Shown here: piece by piece, positions 60,768-64,000 of the stretch
How the letters are laid out: every line of letters begins with the position of its first letter
Numbering within the stretch: position 1 is the first letter of the stretch
NCBI RefSeq assembly: GCF_918741275.1
Contig: NZ_CAKKNA010000001.1
Span: 248,001-312,000 of the forward strand
Direction of reading: 5' to 3'
Source of the DNA: Bacillus sp. CECT 9360
GTDB taxonomy: Bacteria > Bacillota > Bacilli > Bacillales > DSM-1321
Length of the DNA stretch: 64,000 nucleotides
Translations under genes and position numbers: made by a program
The notes under the pieces: generated by a model
What the model saw: only the letters and a program-made list of their open reading frames with translations
What the model was told of the DNA's origin: nothing
The model's database searches: none

Positions 60768-61218
60768 CTATGTTAGGGATCTTACATAATCATCCGATAA
60801 TTGAAGATTTCCTAGAATTTGTTCTGATTGAATAATCGATTCTCTATTAGCAGTCGAAACTGTCCTGCTTACAAGTGAACCAGTGGTAAACATAACTGAC
60901 AATCTGGATATAAGATACTACAACCTGAGCTTTAACTCGTTCAGACAAGACAATCGTAAACCTTTTTTTGCTTAAGAAGCTCGTACGGAAAATGTCCGTA
61001 CAACGAGGCAACTATTCTAGGTATTCATGTGTAGATAACTGGTAATAGTAATATATGATCGATTTAAGCTTAGGAGAAATTTGCACAACTATAATAACCC
61101 GAACTAAAAACCATACGGCAGATGCAATTAGGAGAATAAGAACTACGCAACGGAACGGAACTACCAGTAAGAAGGGGAAATGCTTTGATGTGGAATGGAT
61201 GTTCGAAAATCTTCCCCG
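60768..61218. other. 450-bp region without a supported gene
   Basis: On the minus strand a frame ending at 60768-60770 reads MFTTGSLVSRTVSTANRESI and QILGNLQLSDDYVRSLT, protein-like but without a ribosome binding site and with a stop 10 codons upstream of the Met; it could be a gene remnant. CGTACGGA (60982) and TCCGTAC (60995) form an inverted repeat. Nothing else seen. Confidence 0.35.
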
Positions 61219-61244
61219 AGGTGGGGTCCCCCCCCACTTTTTTT
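61219..61244 (+). terminator. GC-rich hairpin before the Fpg-like gene
   Basis: AGGTGGGG pairs with CCCCAC and is followed by seven T, ending only 9 bp before the ribosome binding site of the next gene. It acts either as the terminator of an upstream transcript or as an attenuator. Confidence 0.6.
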
Positions 61245-61267
61245 ATCTTTACAAAGGAGTAGACGGC

Positions 61268-62074
61268 ATGCCAGAGCTTCCCGAAATGGAAAATTACAGA
61301 ATATTGCTCAATCAAAAGATAGCAGGCCAAACGATTACGGATGTACAGATTAATCGTGCAAAATCGGTAAATGTGGAGCCAGATGAGTTTATTAATAATG
61401 TTTCCCGGCAAAAGGTTGTGACGGTGGAAAGAAGAGCGAAACAACTATTGTTTCACCTTGAAAACGGCTATTTGCTCTTATTGCACTTAATGCTCGGCGG
61501 AAGGATGTTTTTTGGAACGACTGAGGAAAAGCCCGACCGGACGATCCAAATTCAATTTTCATTTGGCGAGCAGAATCTTTACTTTATCGGTTTACGTCTC
61601 GGTTATTTGCATCTCTATGATAAAACATGTATACAAAAGGAATTATCTGACTTAGGTCCTGAACCTTTGGGACAGGAATTTACAGAGGATGTATTCATTA
61701 AATTAATGGAGAAGAGACGAGGCCGTTTAAAATCGAAATTAGTGGACCAACAGTTTTTATCAGGGATTGGCAATTGTTACAGCGATGAAATCTGCTTTCA
61801 CGCAAGAATCCTGCCCATGCGGGAAATGAATGAGCTTAATCAGCATGAAGTCATCCAGCTTTATCAATCGATTCGGTTTGTCCTGCAGGATGCTTTAAAG
61901 CACGGCGGGTATATGGAACCCTTTTTTCAAGGCGACACGTTAACAGGAGGATACGATTCGTTATGCAAGGTGTATGATCGGGAAGGTGAAACGTGTGTAA
62001 GATGCGGAGTTGCGATTATTAAAGAGATCATTTCTTCTCGAAAGACGTTTTATTGTACAGGTTGTCAATCTTAA
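61268..62074 (+). CDS. Fpg/Nei-family DNA glycosylase
   Basis: A 268-residue formamidopyrimidine-DNA glycosylase/AP lyase. The mature N-terminus PELPEM provides the catalytic Pro and Glu; the beta-strand Lys is in ERRAKQLLF. The helix-two-turn-helix is FLSGIGNCYSDEICFHARILP, and the zinc finger CVRCGVAIIKE...RKTFYCTGC keeps its four Cys and the Arg. The replication-associated mutM is usually beside polA; this second-type paralogue sits with endonuclease IV, 33 bp upstream of it. ATG 61268 lies eight bases after AAAGGAG. Confidence 0.92.
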   Translation: MPELPEMENYRILLNQKIAGQTITDVQINRAKSVNVEPDEFINNVSRQKVVTVERRAKQLLFHLENGYLLLLHLMLGGRMFFGTTEEKPDRTIQIQFSFGEQNLYFIGLRLGYLHLYDKTCIQKELSDLGPEPLGQEFTEDVFIKLMEKRRGRLKSKLVDQQFLSGIGNCYSDEICFHARILPMREMNELNQHEVIQLYQSIRFVLQDALKHGGYMEPFFQGDTLTGGYDSLCKVYDREGETCVRCGVAIIKEIISSRKTFYCTGCQS

Positions 62075-62107
62075 AAGGGATCCTCAGAAGAAACGGAAGG
62101 GATTTTA

Positions 62108-62947
62108 ATGAAATTTGGTTGCCATGTGAGTATTAGAGAGGGATATTTTGGGGCGGCTAAACATGCAGCAGCACTGAATGCGTCTGCTTTTCAATATTTT
62201 CCTAAAAACCCAAGAAGTCTAATCGTGAAAAAGTTTGATAAGATCGATGCTGCGTCTTGTAAAAAGTATTGTCAGCAACACAGGCTGACGTCTATCGCGC
62301 ATACCCCATACCCGACAAGCCTTACTCCATCGCATGATAAAAGAGAGGCTGTAATCCATTCGTTAATTAATGACTTGGAGATTGCTGAAGCTTGTGGATC
62401 TGTAGGGATTGTTGTCCACTTCGGAAGCCAAATCAGCAGCCACGATCTTTTGGCGAGCTATCAATTGATGATTGAGATGCTGAACGATGTTACAAAGGAA
62501 TGGGGAGGGGTTTGCAAAATACTGCTTGAAAACAACGCTGGAAAACCTGGCAGTATCGGTACGACTTTTGAAGAACTAGTACAGGTGAGGAACCTCTGTG
62601 AGAAACCCGAAAAAATCGGATTTTGTTTGGATACTTGCCATGCCTTCGCAAGCGGACTTTGGGATGGGGATAATTGGAAGGCTCTTACCGTTAAAGGGCA
62701 GGAGTTATCGTATTTTAAGGAGTTATACGCGATACATTTCAATAACTCGAAATTTCAGTCCAGCCTTGGTAAAGATCGTCACGCCAATATCTTCAAAGGC
62801 GGACATATAAAGAAAAATCAATTTGATGAACTTATAAGCTCACCAGTTTTAAAAGAGATTCCTTTTATCCTGGAAACGCCTTCTAAGGAAGGAATTACGC
62901 ATAAAGATGAAATTCTACAATTACAACATACTTGGGGAAAGAGATGA
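62108..62947 (+). CDS. nfo: Endonuclease IV-type AP endonuclease
   Basis: A 279-residue TIM-barrel AP endonuclease. KFGCHVSIREGYFGAAKHAAALNASAFQYFPKNPRS is the N-terminal signature. HTPYP, VVHFGS, LLENNAGKPGSIGTTFEEL, GFCLDTCHAFASG and HANIFKGGH carry the zinc-ligand His, Glu and Asp residues. It is slightly shorter than the usual ~285-300. It cuts the abasic sites left by glycosylases, and its operon partner is the Fpg-like glycosylase, so the two act in sequence. Confidence 0.9.
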   Translation: MKFGCHVSIREGYFGAAKHAAALNASAFQYFPKNPRSLIVKKFDKIDAASCKKYCQQHRLTSIAHTPYPTSLTPSHDKREAVIHSLINDLEIAEACGSVGIVVHFGSQISSHDLLASYQLMIEMLNDVTKEWGGVCKILLENNAGKPGSIGTTFEELVQVRNLCEKPEKIGFCLDTCHAFASGLWDGDNWKALTVKGQELSYFKELYAIHFNNSKFQSSLGKDRHANIFKGGHIKKNQFDELISSPVLKEIPFILETPSKEGITHKDEILQLQHTWGKR

Positions 62948-62965
62948 GGGTCTCTTCTGATAAAA

Positions 62966-62996
62966 ATAGACCCCGGAATCAAAGTCCGGAGTCCGC
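62966..62996. terminator. Bidirectional hairpin between nfo and the MFS gene
   Basis: GACCCCGGA and TCCGGAGTC form a stem around ATCAAAG between two convergent genes. Confidence 0.6.
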
Positions 62997-63006
62997 TTAT
63001 TATTTC

Positions 63007-64000
63007 TTATTCCCCAACCGTTCCAGGCGTTGTCGTAACTGCGCGACCGCCTTTCCAGGATAGAACCAGCGCGAAGCTTATCATAAGAATGAAAGCCCCC
63101 AAGATATAGGGGAAATTGATATTAACATCAAAGAGGATTCCTGCTAAAGCAGGCCCGATCATGTTGCCGATACTCATATACATATTATTCATCCCGGCCA
63201 CAAATCCTTGTTCATTTCCTGCCATTTTTGACAATAATGTATTCAATGCCGGTCGCACCAGAGAGGTGGCCGTAAAGAACACAACGGTGATTGCCAGGAT
63301 GGACCAGAAGTTTACGGCCGCTAACAGCACGATCATGGATGCTGCGGAAATCAGGAACGTCCAGTACATCACCTTTTTTTCACCGAAGCGAGTCAGCATT
63401 TTATCAACGATAACCGACTGAATGAACACTCCGATCAAGGCGCCAATCGTAATGATGATCGAAATGTCCTTAGGTGTAAAACCGAATTTTTCATCAACAT
63501 AAAGTCCGAAAATTGCTTCAAAGTTTGACAAGCCGAAGGTCATCGTAAACACAAGAACAAGAAGCATGAAGTAAGGGGCCTTGAAAGATTTTTGCAATTG
63601 TCTAATCATGCTTTCTTTTTTACGTTTATCGGATCGAGCTCGTTGCCTTGCTTCAACAGAAAGTGTTTCCGGCAACAAAAGCAATGACAAAACGGTTGCG
63701 ATTGCTGCAATGACAGTTGAAGTATAAAACGGTACCCTTATTCCGATTTCAGCAAGAAATCCGCCGATCCCAGGTCCGATAACAAAACCGAGCGACATCG
63801 ATGCACCGAGAAGGCCCATTCCTTTCCCGCGTTCTTCTTCTGTTGTAATATCGGCAACGTATGCCATCATAGGCGGTATCATGAACGCTGCCCCAACTCC
63901 TCCAAGAAGCCGGGAAACATACATCATCCAAATCTCCGTCCCCACGGCAAAAATGAGCTGAGACAAAGCAAAACCAAATAAACCGACAATGAGAGGGATT
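63007..64000 (-). CDS. MFS drug/metabolite exporter, C-terminal part
   Basis: At least 330 residues of a major-facilitator protein; the N-terminus continues past the right edge. SRLLGGVGAAFMIPPMMAYVADITTEEERGKGMGLLGASMSLGFVIGPGIGG is the motif C region typical of drug:H+ antiporters (NorA/Bmr/TetA type). About ten hydrophobic segments are visible, and a basic loop (RQRARSDKRKKES) sits between the halves. Cargo unknown. Confidence 0.88.
   Translation of the reverse strand, partial: IPLIVGLFGFALSQLIFAVGTEIWMMYVSRLLGGVGAAFMIPPMMAYVADITTEEERGKGMGLLGASMSLGFVIGPGIGGFLAEIGIRVPFYTSTVIAAIATVLSLLLLPETLSVEARQRARSDKRKKESMIRQLQKSFKAPYFMLLVLVFTMTFGLSNFEAIFGLYVDEKFGFTPKDISIIITIGALIGVFIQSVIVDKMLTRFGEKKVMYWTFLISAASMIVLLAAVNFWSILAITVVFFTATSLVRPALNTLLSKMAGNEQGFVAGMNNMYMSIGNMIGPALAGILFDVNINFPYILGAFILMISFALVLSWKGGRAVTTTPGTVGE

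Noticed and set aside
60768..61011. Apparent 80-codon minus-strand gene remnant
   Set aside because: On recounting, the upstream part is in a different frame and a TAG interrupts it; only ~50 codons remain, with no ribosome binding site and no recognised family.

Overview
The window looks like chromosomal DNA of a low-GC Gram-positive, endospore-forming Bacillaceae species. Evidence: glnQHMP, queCDE behind a preQ1 riboswitch, a CdaS-type diadenylate cyclase, YueI-, YunG- and YqcI-like proteins, an RsbS-RsbT pair, strong GGAGG ribosome binding sites and many UUG/GUG starts. No rRNA, tRNA, prophage or CRISPR array was seen.

Layout. 1-7.1 kb: the end of an acyl-CoA ligase, a decayed adenine deaminase tail, a CBS protein, a HAD phosphatase, the queuosine precursor operon queCDE and a CaiB-type CoA-transferase. 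7.1-11.3 kb: a TGTAGC repeat cluster, a nitroreductase with a palindromic operator, and a GlnQHMP-type amino-acid importer. 11.4-11.85 kb: an almost complete tryptophan-type T-box leader followed by only the broken tail of trpS. 12-24 kb: accessory and housekeeping genes (YqcI/YcgG, VanZ with a frameshift, GNAT, ChrA, a 40-residue peptide before a GAF kinase/NarL regulator pair, an L,D-transpeptidase, a decayed tnpB element, an AI-2E-family exporter, a phosphoesterase, a branched-chain aminotransferase).

25-55 kb is a large acyl-CoA catabolic region. A first TetR regulator and operon (25.0-34.0 kb) share a palindrome. That operon encodes two adjacent acyl-CoA dehydrogenases, an SCP2 protein, an acyl-CoA ligase, an SDR, a thiolase, an enoyl-CoA hydratase and a hotdog protein. 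Next come an EmrE-type transporter, a LuxR regulator, and R2-like ligand-binding oxidase + aldehyde dehydrogenase + iron alcohol dehydrogenase. After cdaS and a duplicated pair of tiny peptide genes comes a second catabolic block (41.8-55.2 kb): acyl-CoA dehydrogenase, SDR, a two-gene MaoC-type hydratase, another dehydrogenase, two thiolases, a second TetR regulator, an esterase and a five-gene Liv-type importer. Three copies of an 18-bp palindrome, ATACYRACTRGWYRGTAT, lie before transcription units of this block and are the likely operators of its TetR protein. Together these genes could import or release a carboxylic acid, activate it and degrade it by beta-oxidation; the substrate cannot be read from the sequence.

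55-64 kb: an orphan RsbS-RsbT pair, base-excision-repair genes (mismatch uracil glycosylase with a frameshifted exonuclease III, and later an Fpg-like glycosylase with endonuclease IV), an acidic protein, an OpuC/EgtU-type importer with a permease-receptor fusion, and part of an MFS exporter.

Main points to follow up: the three-operator regulon, the duplicated WNKEND...SPGDQ peptide genes, the orphaned Trp T-box, the R2lox-dehydrogenase operon, and several frameshifted or eroding genes.
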